Part shown: positions 42,890-51,096 of the stretch, one piece after another | Layout: the number at the start of each line of letters is the position of its first letter | Position numbering within the stretch: the stretch's first letter is position 1 | Assembly (NCBI GenBank): GCA_035457725.1 | Contig: DATIBC010000044.1 | Coordinates: forward strand, 84,240-148,239 | DNA length: 64,000 bases | Direction of reading: 5' to 3' | DNA from: DATFES01 sp035457725 | GTDB taxonomy: Bacteria > Pseudomonadota > Alphaproteobacteria > CACIAM-22H2 | Notes under the pieces: generated by a model | Seen by the model: the letters and a program-made list of their open reading frames with translations, nothing else | What the model was told of the DNA's origin: nothing | The model's database searches: none | Translations under genes and position numbers: made by a program

Positions 42890-44665
42890 ATGACCGTCGA
42901 CCAGGCGCTCGCGATATCGCTTGTCATCGGTGCGCTTGGCCTCTTCGCCTGGGGTCGATGGCGCTACGATCTTGTAGCCCTGATCGCCCTTGCCGCGGGA
43001 CTGGCGATGGGCGTCGTTCCAGCCGACCAGGCGTTCGCCGGTTTCGGGCACCCCGCGGTGATCACGGTCGTCGCGGTGCTGATTGTCAGCCGCGCCTTGA
43101 CGCTGTCGGGGGCAGTCGACGGGCTGGCCAAGGCGACCCTCCCGACCGCTGGCCCGGTATGGCTGCAGGTCGGCGCGCTGTCGATCGCAGTCGCAATGAT
43201 GTCCGCCTTCATGAACAACGTCGGCGCCCTCGCCCTGATCATGCCGGCGGCGATCGCCGCGGCGAAGAAGTCGGAGCGATCGCCCTCGCTGATCTTGATG
43301 CCGATCGCGTTCGCCTCGATGCTTGGCGGCATGATCACACTGATCGGCACGCCGCCTAACCTGCTGGTCGCCGCCTATCGAGCCGAGGCGGTCGGCCGGC
43401 CCTTTGCGATGTTCGACTTCGCCCCGGTCGGCGGCGTCGTCGCGATTGTCGGCATCGTCTTCGTCGCGCTCGTCGGTTGGCGTCTTATACCGCGGGGAGC
43501 GCGCGCCGATCCCAAGGATCGCTTCGATATCGCCGGCTATGTCATGGAGGCGCGGCTGCCCGACGACAGCGCGCATGCCGGCAAGTCGGTCGGCGAAATC
43601 GACGCGCTGCTGGAAAAAGACGACGTCGACGCGCTGGGGATCGTGCGCGCGAAGCACGAGATTCCTTGGAGCGCCACCTGGGAGCGCGTCGCGGGTGGTG
43701 ACGTGTTGATCCTCGAAGGCACTCCCGACGCCCTCAAAGTCGCGATCGACGGTTTGAAGCTCGAGCTGCCGGCCGATGACGCGCCGCCCGCGCCGCACCT
43801 CGAATCCGAGGAGATGTCGATTGTCGAGGCGGTGGTCATGCCGCGGGCACTGATCGACGGTCTGACCGCCGAGGAGATCCGGCTGCGGTCCCGCTATGAC
43901 ATCAGCCTGCTTGCGGTCGCGCGCGCCGGGTCTCGGCACCGCGGCCGCCTGAAGTCGTTTCGCTTTACCGCAGGTGACGTGCTACTGCTCCGCGGGCCAA
44001 CGCGGCAGGTCAATTCGGCGATGTCGATGCTGGGCCTGCTGCCGCTGGCTAGCCGCGGCGTCGGCCTCGGCCGCCCAGGGCGGGCGCTTGCCGCGGTTGC
44101 GATCACGCTGACCGCGCTGGTCGCTTCGGCGCTCTCATTGGCGCCCACCGCGGTCTGCTTTCTCGGCGCCGTTATCGTCCTGATCTTGTCGCGGTGCATT
44201 CGCCTCGGGGAGAGCTACGACGCGATCGATTGGCCGATCGTCGTGCTGCTCGGGGCGATGCTCCCCGTAGGCGGGGCGCTCGAGAGCACGGGTGCGACGA
44301 AATTTCTCGCCGACCTGTTCCTGTCCGCGGGCGACCGGATTTCGCCGATCTTGATGCTGGCGCTCGTCTTGATATTGACGATGACCATTTCGGATATCGT
44401 CAACAACGCGGCGACCGCGGTCATGATGGCGCCGCTTGCGGTCGGGATCGCCCGCGGCCTTGAGGTCAATCCCGACGGATTCTTAATGGCCGTGGCGATC
44501 GGCGCATCGTGCGCCTTCCTCACGCCCATCGGCCATCAGAACAACACCTTGGTCATGGGACCTGGAGGCTACCGCTTCGGCGATTATTGGCCGATGGGCT
44601 TGCCCCTCGAGATCATCGTGGTCGCCACCGCGCTGCCGGCGATCCTCGTCATCTGGCCGTTGTGA
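42890..44665 (+). CDS. DASS/SLC13-type anion permease with RCK_C domains
   Basis: A 591-residue membrane transporter. The N-terminal helices contain FMNNVGALALIMPAAIAAAKK. The motif GGMITLIGTPPNLLVAAYRAEA (about residue 145) matches the SNT-type motif of sodium/sulfate-dicarboxylate symporters. Two TrkA-C (RCK_C) ligand-binding domains occupy about 230-370. The second helical half has ISDIVNNAATAVMMAPLAVGIA and ASCAFLTPIGHQNNTLVMGPGGYRFGDYWPMG. This split layout is that of proteins such as SdcS-like/YfbS permeases. Sulfate or dicarboxylate is a likely cargo but is not shown by the sequence. GAAGGA precedes the ATG. Confidence 0.9.
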   Translation: MTVDQALAISLVIGALGLFAWGRWRYDLVALIALAAGLAMGVVPADQAFAGFGHPAVITVVAVLIVSRALTLSGAVDGLAKATLPTAGPVWLQVGALSIAVAMMSAFMNNVGALALIMPAAIAAAKKSERSPSLILMPIAFASMLGGMITLIGTPPNLLVAAYRAEAVGRPFAMFDFAPVGGVVAIVGIVFVALVGWRLIPRGARADPKDRFDIAGYVMEARLPDDSAHAGKSVGEIDALLEKDDVDALGIVRAKHEIPWSATWERVAGGDVLILEGTPDALKVAIDGLKLELPADDAPPAPHLESEEMSIVEAVVMPRALIDGLTAEEIRLRSRYDISLLAVARAGSRHRGRLKSFRFTAGDVLLLRGPTRQVNSAMSMLGLLPLASRGVGLGRPGRALAAVAITLTALVASALSLAPTAVCFLGAVIVLILSRCIRLGESYDAIDWPIVVLLGAMLPVGGALESTGATKFLADLFLSAGDRISPILMLALVLILTMTISDIVNNAATAVMMAPLAVGIARGLEVNPDGFLMAVAIGASCAFLTPIGHQNNTLVMGPGGYRFGDYWPMGLPLEIIVVATALPAILVIWPL

Positions 44666-44863
44666 CGGCGCTATCCGGTGCTGCTGCCTCGGATTCGGCC
44701 GGTAAGCCATCATCCAAAAGCACGACTTGCCCTGCGGCTCGTTCCGAAATATTGTCAAAAAAAAGTCTAAAAGGCGTTCTTGCCGACGATTGACGCATAA
44801 GCTCAAACTTATGGTTAATTTTCGGCTGGGGCGCGAGCGATAAGAACAAGTCGGGGAGCGCCC

Positions 44864-45220
44864 ATGACCGATGTGATCTACGTGATCGCAGTGGCGATCA
44901 CGTTGGCGATTGGTCTTCATTTGAGCGTCGTTAGCGGCTACGCGGCGAGCGCGGCTGCCGATCGCGACAAGCGCCACGGACGCCATGACGAAACGTTGGC
45001 GCTCGTGTCGCGCAGCCTGGGTATCGCATCAGGGATCGCCGGCGTCGCCTTCGGCATCCGGGTTTTAACGTTGCTCGGCATCGCGTTGGTCGCGCTGTAC
45101 GCGGTCATGACGGCCCGGCGCTTGGCGATGATACCGGTTCAATTGGAGCTGCCGCTGATCGTGTTGTCGTTCATGGCGACGATTCCGATCGTGCTTTTGC
45201 GCAAATTCGGCGGAATTTAA
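44864..45220 (+). CDS. Unknown small membrane protein
   Basis: A 118-residue protein with about three helices: near residues 3-25 (DVIYVIAVAITLAIGLHLSV), 60-80 (AGVAFGIRVLTLLGIALVALYAVM) and 95-112 (LPLIVLSFMATIPIVLL). A charged loop AADRDKRHGRHDETL sits between the first two. I do not recognise the family. GGGGAG precedes the ATG. It lies 37 bp upstream of the alpha-CTD-like gene on the same strand. A 198-bp gap upstream holds no gene. Function unknown. Confidence 0.65.
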   Translation: MTDVIYVIAVAITLAIGLHLSVVSGYAASAAADRDKRHGRHDETLALVSRSLGIASGIAGVAFGIRVLTLLGIALVALYAVMTARRLAMIPVQLELPLIVLSFMATIPIVLLRKFGGI

Positions 45221-45257
45221 AGACCGGGGTGGCGAATAACTGCAGGGGGGGACAGCA

Positions 45258-45485
45258 GTGACGACCATTGATACCGATGCGAGGGCGCCGATCGACGCCC
45301 TTATGCGCACGGGTGAGCTCTCGACGCACGCAGGCTGGGCATTACGCAAGGCGGGGTTTCGTCAACTGACCGACGTATGCCTGCTGTCGCGCGACGATCT
45401 GCTATGCGTCCAGCGGCTCGGGAGCAAGGGCCTGCGCGAGGTGGAGCGAGCGCTGGCGACGCGCGGTTTGACGCTCTCGAGATAG
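45258..45485 (+). CDS. RNA polymerase alpha C-terminal-domain-like small protein
   Basis: A 75-residue protein with a helix-hairpin-helix fold that aligns along almost its entire length with the C-terminal domain of RNA polymerase alpha: LSTHAGWALRKAGFRQLTDV, then LSRDDLLCVQRLGSKGLREVERALATRGLTLS. The N-terminal alpha domain is absent. Of the alpha-CTD DNA-contact residues (E. coli R265, N268, C269, K298, S299), only the Lys equivalent of K298 is kept. A GTG start is used, preceded by a G-rich ribosome-binding sequence. It could compete with alpha-CTD for DNA, for CRP-like activators or for sigma; all of this is inference. Free-standing alpha-CTD-like proteins are occasionally annotated. Confidence 0.6.
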   Translation: MTTIDTDARAPIDALMRTGELSTHAGWALRKAGFRQLTDVCLLSRDDLLCVQRLGSKGLREVERALATRGLTLSR

Positions 45486-45537
45486 GCGGCGATCGACGGA
45501 TCGCCCGCAGGGCGGCTGAACACTCGGCCCAGAAGGT

Positions 45538-45951
45538 CTACTCGCGCGCCTTGGCGATGAGGTACGCCGCGACGTCGCCCGCCTTCGGCTTGATCGCCGC
45601 GGGGTCGCCGCCGTCGAGGGTCGCGCGCACGAGTAGCTGCGTGGCGACGTTGGCGATATTGGCCTTGAAGATGCCGCGCGCCCCCTTGAGCTTCGGATAA
45701 TAGGTCGGATCGACGGTCTTCTCGCGCGCGGCAAGCCGCGCCAATACCGCAGCTTCATCGGCCTCGTCGATCGGCTCCTTGCGCAGCAGCTTCCAATCGC
45801 TCACTCCGGCGAACGCTGATTCGTTGAGCGAGGCGACCGTCGCAGCGGGGTCGCCATCGACCACGCCGACCTTGTAGGTATGCTTGGTGTGGCCGACGTC
45901 GGCGCTCCATTTCTGGAACGCCTGGCTGCGGGCGACATAGATGGTCGGCAC
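45538..45951 (-). CDS. Unknown protein, faint GIY-YIG-like features, next to tRNA-Ser
   Basis: A 137-residue protein I do not recognise. The frame runs open back through the tRNA, but the only ordinary start before the conserved-looking part is GTG at 45951, and it has a strong AGGGAG ribosome-binding sequence six bases upstream. The N-terminus TIYVARSQ, followed 20-odd residues later by YKVGVV, resembles the two beta-strands of GIY-YIG/T5orf172 domains, with LNES and GIFK further on. The catalytic Arg and Glu of active nucleases are not evident, so any activity would be lost or different. The next gene downstream runs convergent to it. Confidence 0.45.
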   Translation of the reverse strand: MPTIYVARSQAFQKWSADVGHTKHTYKVGVVDGDPAATVASLNESAFAGVSDWKLLRKEPIDEADEAAVLARLAAREKTVDPTYYPKLKGARGIFKANIANVATQLLVRATLDGGDPAAIKPKAGDVAAYLIAKARE

Positions 45952-46039
45952 GCCATGCTCCCTGTCGAACGTTCGCCTGGCCTCATGCAGGCCGTCCGCC
46001 GTCGCGTCGCCGTAGCCCCGCGAGCGAAGCGTCTCAGAC

Positions 46040-46133
46040 TGGCGGAGGGGATGGGATTCGAACCCACGATACGGCTTTAGGGCCGTATAACGGTTTAGCA
46101 AACCGCCGCCTTCAGCCACTCGGCCACCCCTCC
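46040..46133 (-). tRNA. tRNA-Ser(GCT)
   Basis: A 94-nt class II tRNA with CCA encoded. The acceptor stem pairs GGAGGGG (5') with CCCCTCC, followed by discriminator G and CCA. The anticodon stem-loop reads GGTTTGCTAAACC with anticodon GCT, the long variable arm pairs TACGGC with GCCGTA, and the T loop is GGTTCGAATCC. The intact arms indicate a functional gene reading AGC/AGT codons. It is a typical integration site for mobile elements, but no integrase gene is near. Confidence 0.93.
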
Positions 46134-46414
46134 GCCGGGAGTGGTGTCGTCACGGCGTATGCCGGGGCGGTTCTAGTGTCGCTTGGCCCGTCAGTCAAAC
46201 GATTTGCATGATGCGAGCGAGGTAGAACTTCCACTGCACTGGCTGGAAATTTCGGCACGACGAAAGGTTCGAAGGTTATCGGGTTGTTTACCATCCTGGA
46301 TCGGCTCGAAATAGCGCATTTCGTTTCGTAAAATTTTACGCGCGATTAATGATTGATGTCCGAAGATGCCATGGTCGGTTAAGCCCGACGACGTTGCTGG
46401 GGAGAGAACGGACC
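46134..46414. other. Gene-free stretch with a 14-bp perfect palindrome
   Basis: This 281-bp gap between tRNA-Ser and the small plus-strand gene has no convincing reading frame. CGTAAAATTTTACG at 46327-46340 is a perfect palindrome about 75 bp upstream of the small gene. It might be a regulator-binding site. The remainder shows nothing recognisable; it presumably holds the tRNA promoter near 46150-46190. Confidence 0.4.
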
Positions 46415-46627
46415 ATGGCGCTCAATCGTCGCAGCATCGAGATGCTGCTCGACCTCGTCGACAACAAGCTCACATCGATGCAAGTGATCGACCGCGAAGA
46501 CGCGCGCGAAATGGCGATGCTCGAAGCGGCCAAGCGCGAACTCGAAGCGCTCGCCGGCGTCAAGCGCCCGACATCGGTGGTGTCGATCGAAACCGGCCGC
46601 CGCCCGGCGCAGCGCATGGCGGTCTAA
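46415..46627 (+). CDS. Small conserved-looking protein of unknown function
   Basis: A 70-residue protein. Its centre is a predicted helical segment MLLDLVDNKLTSMQVIDREDAREMAMLEAAKRELEAL that could form a coiled coil or dimer. The tail is basic and flexible. Start is at the ATG with GGGGAGAGAACGGACC upstream. No membrane helix or signal peptide. It is followed by a terminator-like hairpin, so it is a single-gene unit. Family not recognised. Confidence 0.6.
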   Translation: MALNRRSIEMLLDLVDNKLTSMQVIDREDAREMAMLEAAKRELEALAGVKRPTSVVSIETGRRPAQRMAV

Positions 46628-46661
46628 CGCCCGCCAGCCTTGGCGCCGGGGCGTTTTATTT
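46626..46661 (+). terminator. Rho-independent terminator after the small gene
   Basis: AACGCCC (46626-46632) pairs with GGGCGTT (46649-46655) around a 16-base loop and is followed by TTATTT. It overlaps the stop codon of the small gene and the convergent glutathione transferase stop. On the minus strand the T-run is missing, so it would act mainly on the plus-strand gene. Confidence 0.5.
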
Positions 46662-47276
46662 CGGGACCGCCATTCCGCGCGGCACCGCTGGCCGCGCACC
46701 GATCTCGTCGAACCAACGCTTGACGTTGGCGAATTCGGCGAGGTTCACGCGATGCCATTCATGGCGCGCCACCCAAGGATAGGTGGCGATATCGGCGATC
46801 GTGTACTCATCCCCGGCCAGATAGCGAACCTCCGACAAACGGCGATCCATCACCCCATAAAGCCGCGCCGCCTCCTTGCCGTAGCGTTCGATGCCATAGG
46901 GAACCTGCTCTTTGGCGTTGCGCATGAAATGATGCGCCTGGCCGAACATCGGCCCCACGCCGCCCATCTGGAACATCAGCCACTGCATGACGATGTAGCG
47001 CCGCGGCGCGTCGGCGGGAAAGAATTTCCCGGTTTTCTCGGCGAGGTAAAACAGGATCGCCCCCGACTCGAATAGCCTCAGCGGCGCGCCGCCGGGCCCG
47101 TCGGGATCGACGATCGCCGGAATCTTGCTGTTCGGGTTGATGGCGATGAAATGGGGCGTGTATTGGTCGCCCTTGCCGATGTCGATCTTATGAGCCGTGT
47201 AGGGCAGCCCCAACTCTTCCAGCATGATCGAGACCTTGCGGCCGTTCGGTGTCGTCCAGGTATACAGATCGATCAT
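46656..47276 (-). CDS. Glutathione transferase, Nu class (YfcG-like)
   Basis: A 206-residue glutathione-dependent disulfide-bond oxidoreductase. The N-terminal thioredoxin fold starts MIDLYTWTTPNGRKVSIMLEEL, and the Asn of TPNG and the later NPNSKIPAI, LFESGAILFYLAEK match YfcG/YghU. The C-terminal helical domain has DRRLSEVRYLAGDEYTIADIATYPW. This class reduces hydroperoxides or disulfides using GSH. It is followed closely on the same strand by a second, more unusual transferase gene upstream. Confidence 0.92.
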   Translation of the reverse strand: MIDLYTWTTPNGRKVSIMLEELGLPYTAHKIDIGKGDQYTPHFIAINPNSKIPAIVDPDGPGGAPLRLFESGAILFYLAEKTGKFFPADAPRRYIVMQWLMFQMGGVGPMFGQAHHFMRNAKEQVPYGIERYGKEAARLYGVMDRRLSEVRYLAGDEYTIADIATYPWVARHEWHRVNLAEFANVKRWFDEIGARPAVPRGMAVPK

Positions 47277-47320
47277 TGATTAGCCCGCTTCGCATGTGAG
47301 TTTCGACCGCCGCGCTAAGG

Positions 47321-48115
47321 TCACGTCGCGACGCGATCTTCCTTGGGCATGATGGCGTAGGGATGCGCCGCGCCAGGCAGTTTCAGCATCCGTTCGGCCC
47401 AGTCGCGCACGTTGGGATAGCGCGCCACGTCGAACCCTCCCTCCTCGGCCGTTGCCACCCACGGAAAGATGGCGACATCGGCGATGGTCGGCTGCGGGCC
47501 GGCGACGAACTTGCTTGCGCCGAGCTGGCGATCGAGCGTCGCCAGCGCCTGCTCGCCGCGGGCGCGGAAGAACTCCATCACCGGCGGCTCCTGCCGCCAG
47601 AATCGTTTCGCCGCCCGAGCGAACCCGAGACCGCTTGCCATGCGATCGAGGTCCCATGCCAGCCATTCGGCGACGCGCTGCCGTTCGGCCGGCGTCCGGC
47701 CGGCGAACCGGCCGAACTTGTCGGCGAGATATTGCAGGATCACGTTCGACTGGCAGAGGAAGGTCGACCCGTCCTGCAGCACTGGCACCTGCCCAAAGCG
47801 GTTCTTGGCGAGAAATTCCGGCCGCTTGTTCTCGCCGGCCATGAGATCGACGTGCTTGTAATCGAAATTCGCGCCGCAAAGCGACAGCATCAGGCCGACC
47901 TTGCACGAGGGCAGCGAAAAGTGCAGCCCATACAGCACGAGGCGATCCGCTGGCCGGGCCGTGGCCTTGCGCGCCCGGATGGCGCGCTTCAATCGTGCGC
48001 CCCTGGCGGCGCGCACGGCCGACCGTTGGGCCGCGCGTTTGATCTTCGCCGACGCTCGAATGGTCTTGGATACCTTGCGGCGCGCCGATTTCTTGACCGT
48101 CTTCCTGCGTGCCAT
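47321..48115 (-). CDS. Glutathione transferase with a histone-like basic N-terminal tail
   Basis: A 264-residue fusion-like protein. Residues 1-54 are almost entirely Lys, Arg, Ala and Ser (about 23 basic residues), resembling the AlgP/H1-like tails that bind DNA. From residue 57 a normal GST follows: DRLVLYGLHFSLPSCKVGLMLSL, FGQVPVLQDGS, CQSNVILQYLADKFGR, and C-terminal TIADVAIFPWVATAEE. The first ATG is the only start that makes sense with the tail; starting at the GST core would need a non-ATG codon. The tail may localise the enzyme to the nucleoid (inference). It is downstream of gatB on the same strand. Confidence 0.85.
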   Translation of the reverse strand: MARRKTVKKSARRKVSKTIRASAKIKRAAQRSAVRAARGARLKRAIRARKATARPADRLVLYGLHFSLPSCKVGLMLSLCGANFDYKHVDLMAGENKRPEFLAKNRFGQVPVLQDGSTFLCQSNVILQYLADKFGRFAGRTPAERQRVAEWLAWDLDRMASGLGFARAAKRFWRQEPPVMEFFRARGEQALATLDRQLGASKFVAGPQPTIADVAIFPWVATAEEGGFDVARYPNVRDWAERMLKLPGAAHPYAIMPKEDRVAT

Positions 48116-48164
48116 CGTCTACTCCTTGGTCGGCGAAGGGCGCCCTTGCCGGTGCGCCTCGCTC

Positions 48165-49616
48165 CTATCCGGCGAGCTTCTTCCTGAGGATATCGTTGAC
48201 CGCGGAGGGATTCGCCTTGCCGCCGGTCGCCTTCATGACTTGGCCCACGAACCATCCGAACAGCGCCTGTTTGCCGCCGCGATAGTCCGTCACTTTCGCC
48301 GCATTGTCAGCGATGACCTTGTCGACCGCCGTTTCAATCGCCGCGACGTCGGTCACCTGCCGCAAGCCCTTTTCCTCGACGATCGATGCGGCGTCGCTCC
48401 CCGTCTCGACCATCAGCGCAAAAACATCCTTGGCGATACGGCCGGAAATCGTGCCGTTGTCGATGAGATCGAGCAGTCCGGCGAGCGCCGTGGCCGTTAC
48501 CGGACTGGCGTCGATAGTCCGATTTTGGCGGTTCAACGCGGCGAACAACTCGCCAATCACCCAATTCGCGGCCTGCTTGGGGTCCTTGCGGCCGCGAGCG
48601 ACGGTCTCGAAGAACTCCGCCGACGCGCGCTCGGCCACCAACACGCCGGCATCGGCATTCGAGAGCTTGTACTCGCGCATGAACCGGTCTTTCTTGGCGT
48701 CGGGCAACTCGGGCATCCGGCGAGCGATGGCATCGATCATTTCCCGATCGAGGACGAGCGGCAACAAGTCTGGGTCGGGAAAATAGCGGTAATCGTGCGC
48801 GTGCTCCTTCGAACGCATCGAGCGCGTCACGCCGCGAGCCGAATCGAACAGGCGCGTCTCCTGCTCGACCGTCCCGCCGTCCTCGATCAGCGTCACCTGT
48901 CGGCGCGCCTCGTACTCGACCGCCTGCATGACGAAACGGACCGAATTGACATTCTTGATCTCGCAGCGCGTTCCGTAAGGCGCTCCCGGCCGGCGCACCG
49001 ACACATTGGCGTCGCAGCGCATCGAACCTTCTTCCATGTTGCCGTCGCAGGTATCGAGATAGCGCAGGATCGCGCGCAGCTTGCGCAAATACGCGCCGAC
49101 TTCTTCGGGTGAACGAAGATCGGGTTCCGACACGATCTCCATCAGCGCGACGCCGGAGCGATTGAGATCGACATACGTCTTGGTCGGATGCTGGTCGTGC
49201 AGCGATTTGCCGGCGTCTTGCTCCAGGTGGAGCCGCGTGATGCCGACCGTGCGCGTCGTCCCGTCGGCGAGATCGAGTGACACCGTCCCGCCCGAGACGA
49301 TCGGCCGCGTGTACTGCGAAATCTGGTATCCCGCCGGCAAGTCGGCGTAGAAATAGTTCTTGCGGTCGAAGATCGAGACCTCATTGATCGTGCCGCCGAG
49401 GCCGAGGCCGGTCTTGATCGCCTGCTCGACGCAATGCCGATTGATCACCGGCAGCATTCCGGGAAACGCCGCGTCGACGAAGCTCACTTGCGTGTTCGGT
49501 TCGGCGCCGAAAACGGTCGCCGCGCCGGAAAAAAGCTTGGCTTTCGAGACGATCTGGGCGTGCACCTCGAGCCCGATCACCATCTCCCAATCGCCGGTCT
49601 CGCCCGCGATCAGCAC
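48165..49616 (-). CDS. gatB: Aspartyl/glutamyl-tRNA(Asn/Gln) amidotransferase subunit B
   Basis: A 483-residue subunit that binds misacylated Glu-tRNA(Gln) or Asp-tRNA(Asn) and, with GatA and GatC, converts it to the correct amide form. Family motifs are GDWEMVIGLEVHAQI at the start, LPVINRHCVEQAIKTGLGL, NRSGVALMEIVSEPDLRS, and the C-terminal YqeY-type helical domain ending VGQVMKATGGKANPSAVNDIL. GTG at 49616 is chosen because residues GETGDWEMVIGLEVHAQ follow directly; an ORF start further upstream runs into gatA. It starts two bases after the gatA stop. Confidence 0.95.
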   Translation of the reverse strand: MLIAGETGDWEMVIGLEVHAQIVSKAKLFSGAATVFGAEPNTQVSFVDAAFPGMLPVINRHCVEQAIKTGLGLGGTINEVSIFDRKNYFYADLPAGYQISQYTRPIVSGGTVSLDLADGTTRTVGITRLHLEQDAGKSLHDQHPTKTYVDLNRSGVALMEIVSEPDLRSPEEVGAYLRKLRAILRYLDTCDGNMEEGSMRCDANVSVRRPGAPYGTRCEIKNVNSVRFVMQAVEYEARRQVTLIEDGGTVEQETRLFDSARGVTRSMRSKEHAHDYRYFPDPDLLPLVLDREMIDAIARRMPELPDAKKDRFMREYKLSNADAGVLVAERASAEFFETVARGRKDPKQAANWVIGELFAALNRQNRTIDASPVTATALAGLLDLIDNGTISGRIAKDVFALMVETGSDAASIVEEKGLRQVTDVAAIETAVDKVIADNAAKVTDYRGGKQALFGWFVGQVMKATGGKANPSAVNDILRKKLAG

Positions 49617-49618
49617 CG

Positions 49619-51094
49619 CTACGCCCCCAGCATCGGCGGTTTCGCCTTGAACCCGGCGGCCGCTTCGAGCACGCCGGCGGTGCGGAACATGGTCTCCTCG
49701 TCGAAGGCGCGGGCGATGAGCTGCAAGCCGAGCGGCAGTCCCTCGGCGGCGAGGCCGGCCGGCACCGAGATTCCGGGCAGCCCCGCGAGGTTCACCGTGA
49801 CGGTGAACACGTCGTTCAAATACATGGCGATCGGGTCGTCCGCCTTGTCGCCGATGGCGAAGGCAGCCGACGGCGCGGTCGGCGTCAGGATGACGTCGCA
49901 CTTCCTGAAGGCATCGGCGAAGTCGCGCGCGATCAGCGCCCGGACCCGCTGCGCCTTGAGGTAATACGCGTCGTAGTATCCCGCCGACAGGACATATGTC
50001 CCGATCAAGACCCGCCGGCGGACTTCGGCGCCGAAGCCCGCGGCGCGCGTCTTTTCGTACATATCGTCGAGGCTCTCGCCCGGCACGCGCAAACCGAAGC
50101 GTACGCCGTCATAGCGCGCCAAGTTCGACGACGCCTCCGCCGGCGCAATGATGTAATAGGTCGGCAGCGCGTATTTGGTATGCGGCAGGCTGATGTCGAT
50201 CGGCTCGGCGCCGGCGGCCTTTAGCCACGCCACGCCCCGCTCCCACAGTGTATCGATTTCCGGCGGCATGCCGTCGATGCGGTACTCCCGCGGAATCCCG
50301 AACTTGAGGCCGCGGATATCGCCGGTGAGCGCCTTTTCGTAATCGGGAACCGGACGCGGCACCGAAGTCGAATCGCGCGGATCGTGGCCGGCCATCGCCC
50401 GCAGCATGATCGCCGCATCGCGCACCGAGCGAGTGAGCGGTCCGGCCTGGTCGAGCGACGACGCGAAGGCGACGATGCCCCAGCGCGAACAGCGCCCATA
50501 GGTCGGCTTGACGCCGACGATGCCGCAAAACGACGCCGGCTGGCGGATCGAACCGCCGGTGTCGGTGCCGATCGCGCCCGTGGCGATGCGGGCCGCGACC
50601 GCCGCCGCCGAGCCGCCGGAAGACCCGCCCGGTACGAGGTCGCGATTATCGCCGGGCCGTCGCCACGGACTCTTCACCGGACCGTAAAAGCTCGTGGTGT
50701 TGGACGAGCCCATGGCGAACTCGTCGAGATTGGCCTTGCCCAGCATTGTCGCGCCCGCCCGCCACAAGTTCGCGGTCACCGTTGACTCGTAAGGCGGCTT
50801 GAAACCGTCGAGGATGTGGCTGCCGGCCGTGGTCAGCACGCCGTCGGTGCAGAACAGATCCTTGATCGCAAGCGGCACTCCTTCGAGTGGGCCGCCCTCG
50901 CCGCGCGCGAGCCGCGCATCCGACGCCGTCGCCATTTCCTGCGCCCGTTCGGGCGTCTCGGTGATGTAGACGTTGAGATCGCGCATCGCCGCCATGGCGT
51001 CGAGATGCGCCGATGCCAGCTCGCGCGCTGAAAATTTTTTCGCCCGCAACCCGTCGCGCGCGTCGGCGATGGTCAGATCGGTCAGCGCGCCCAT
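49619..51094 (-). CDS. gatA: Aspartyl/glutamyl-tRNA(Asn/Gln) amidotransferase subunit A
   Basis: A 491-residue amidase-signature enzyme that releases ammonia from glutamine for GatB. The catalytic triad is Lys in GVPLAIKDLFC, and the cis-Ser and Ser nucleophile in the PGGSSGGSAAAVAA and GTDTGGSIRQPAS blocks. The length is normal. It sits in the order gatC-gatA-gatB on the minus strand with 2-bp gaps. Presence of GatCAB suggests the cell lacks GlnRS and/or AsnRS, which cannot be checked here. Confidence 0.96.
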   Translation of the reverse strand: MGALTDLTIADARDGLRAKKFSARELASAHLDAMAAMRDLNVYITETPERAQEMATASDARLARGEGGPLEGVPLAIKDLFCTDGVLTTAGSHILDGFKPPYESTVTANLWRAGATMLGKANLDEFAMGSSNTTSFYGPVKSPWRRPGDNRDLVPGGSSGGSAAAVAARIATGAIGTDTGGSIRQPASFCGIVGVKPTYGRCSRWGIVAFASSLDQAGPLTRSVRDAAIMLRAMAGHDPRDSTSVPRPVPDYEKALTGDIRGLKFGIPREYRIDGMPPEIDTLWERGVAWLKAAGAEPIDISLPHTKYALPTYYIIAPAEASSNLARYDGVRFGLRVPGESLDDMYEKTRAAGFGAEVRRRVLIGTYVLSAGYYDAYYLKAQRVRALIARDFADAFRKCDVILTPTAPSAAFAIGDKADDPIAMYLNDVFTVTVNLAGLPGISVPAGLAAEGLPLGLQLIARAFDEETMFRTAGVLEAAAGFKAKPPMLGA

Positions 51095-51096
51095 CG

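Noticed and set aside
45952..46119. Extending the gene at 45538-45951 back into the tRNA
   Set aside because: The frame is open only because the tRNA lacks a stop there; the upstream part encodes tRNA sequence, and the GTG with AGGGAG is a better start.
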